Part shown: positions 63,294 through 64,000 of the stretch, piece after piece
Layout: every line of letters starts with the position of its first letter
How positions within the stretch are numbered: position 1 is the stretch's first letter
Assembly (NCBI RefSeq): GCF_002086795.1
Contig: NZ_MVIM01000004.1
Location: forward strand, 372,001-436,000
Origin: Mycolicibacterium tusciae
GTDB taxonomy: Bacteria > Actinomycetota > Actinomycetes > Mycobacteriales > Mycobacteriaceae
Reading direction: 5' to 3'
DNA: 64,000 bases
The notes under the pieces: model-generated
Told to the model about the DNA's origin: nothing
Seen by the model: only the letters and a program-made list of their open reading frames with translations
The model's database searches: none
Made by a program: the position numbers and the translations under genes

Positions 63294-64000
63294 CCGAGCC
63301 CACCGAGCCGTCGGAAGCCGGCGAGCCGACGGCCGAGGCCGAAACGAGCGAGACGCCGGCCGAGGCCGAAGTCGTCGAGGGGGATGCGCCGGCCGAACCC
63401 GACGCCGAGCCACAGGAAACCGATTTCGAGGGACCGCGGCGCCGCGCACGACGGGAACGCGAAGAACGACGCGCGGCCCAGGCGCGCGCGACCGCGATCG
63501 AAGAGGCGCGTCGCGAGGCCAAGCGGCGCGCCACCGGCGTCGTCAGCACGAAAAAGGTTGGGCGCGGCACGGTTCGGGGTCTCAAAGTGCTGATGTGGTC
63601 GGCGTTGATCAGCGTGATCGTCGTCGGACTCGGCCTGCTGCTGTACTTCACGCCGGTGATGTCCGCCCGCAACATCGTCGTCGTCGGACTGGGTGCGGTG
63701 ACGCAGGACGAAGTGAACAACGCCGCGGCCGTCGCGCCGGGAACGCCGTTGTTACAGGTCGACACCGACACGGTCGCCGAGCGGATCGCCGGAATCCGGC
63801 GCGTCGCGACCGTGCGGGTGCAGCGGGAGTACCCCTCGACGCTACGGGTGACCATCGTCGAGCGTGAACCGGTTGTGGTCAAGGACTATCCGGACGGACC
63901 GCACCTGTTCGACCGCGACGGCGTGGACTTCGCGATCGGGGTGCCGCCGCCGGGCGTGCCGTACCTCGATACGAAGAATCCCGGACCCAACGATGCCCCC
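63290..64000 (+). CDS. ftsQ: Cell division protein FtsQ, N-terminal part (runs off the window)
   Basis: 237 codons are present and the frame is still open at the window end. A long acidic, Glu/Ala/Pro-rich cytoplasmic region (1-45) turns into a basic Arg-rich helix (about 48-90). One membrane segment follows (about 101-123, [20 protein letters not shown]), then the periplasmic POTRA domain ([20 protein letters not shown]) and the start of the FtsQ beta domain ([15 protein letters not shown]). ATG overlaps the murC stop (ATGA). Links FtsL/FtsB to the divisome. Confidence 0.95.
   Translation, partial: MTEPTEPSEAGEPTAEAETSETPAEAEVVEGDAPAEPDAEPQETDFEGPRRRARREREERRAAQARATAIEEARREAKRRATGVVSTKKVGRGTVRGLKVLMWSALISVIVVGLGLLLYFTPVMSARNIVVVGLGAVTQDEVNNAAAVAPGTPLLQVDTDTVAERIAGIRRVATVRVQREYPSTLRVTIVEREPVVVKDYPDGPHLFDRDGVDFAIGVPPPGVPYLDTKNPGPNDAP

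Overview
The window is high-GC DNA from a mycobacterium, most likely a fast-growing or environmental Mycolicibacterium/Mycobacterium. Almost every gene has a recognisable counterpart in the M. tuberculosis Rv2151c-Rv2218 block, in the same order but reverse numbering. Third codon positions are strongly G/C, GTG and TTG starts are common, and there are LAM/PIM mannosyltransferases, a cytochrome bcc-aa3 supercomplex, a PknL kinase and an MmpS protein. No rRNA, tRNA, CRISPR array, prophage or insertion sequence was seen. Comparisons with M. tuberculosis are from memory, not from an alignment.

Layout. 1-3659 (minus): lipA (partial), lipB, an SDR39U1-type epimerase and the two-lipoyl-domain acyltransferase dlaT, so lipoate synthesis and attachment sit beside the enzyme that uses lipoate. 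3808-5974: a small unknown protein and the two-domain hydrolase/reductase EphD. 6074-10976: aminopeptidase pepB and a class III adenylate cyclase (minus), then gcvT and ilvE (plus). 11025-14484 (minus): a secreted DUF732 protein, the cobalamin genes cobS-cobT-cobU and a DUF3043 membrane protein. 14613-18742: an A-type Fe-S carrier, a membrane-anchored protein, adenosine kinase adoK and asparagine synthetase asnB. 18848-26384: the respiratory block ctaC-ctaF, mmpS3, a DUF2561 protein, and qcrB-qcrA-qcrC-ctaE on the other strand. 26452-32902: trpD, an exonuclease/GIY-YIG fusion, a Cys-rich small protein, the hydrolase ripC, a metallopeptidase-like protein and pimB'. 32899-43570: fadD15, two SRPBCC proteins, an ArsA-like ATPase, an acyltransferase, a GT-C mannosyltransferase, a membrane protein, a DEDDh RNase, aroG and pknL. 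43608-48705: the PknL partner Rv2175c, mptA, idsA2, lppM, a GNAT and a DUF3040 protein. 48722-64000: the division and cell wall cluster mraZ-rsmH-ftsL-pbpB-murE-murF-mraY-murD-ftsW-murG-murC-ftsQ (partial), packed with 4-bp start/stop overlaps.

Main themes are envelope building (peptidoglycan precursors, PIM/LM/LAM mannosylation, polyprenyl diphosphates, acyl activation), respiration and cofactor metabolism (lipoate, cobalamin, Fe-S). Many genes have a TANNNT -10 box only 6-8 nt before the start codon, which predicts leaderless mRNAs. Several convergent pairs share or nearly share stop codons.

The most unusual signals are: a short GC-rich imperfect palindrome present both inside a mannosyltransferase gene and at the murF/mraY junction; a two-cysteine insertion in QcrB; a phased four-copy MraZ box; a perfect 8-bp inverted repeat on the pepB start; and a long convergent overlap at the trpD 3' end. 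This is mostly core genome, and I saw no gene cluster that looks like a wholly new system.
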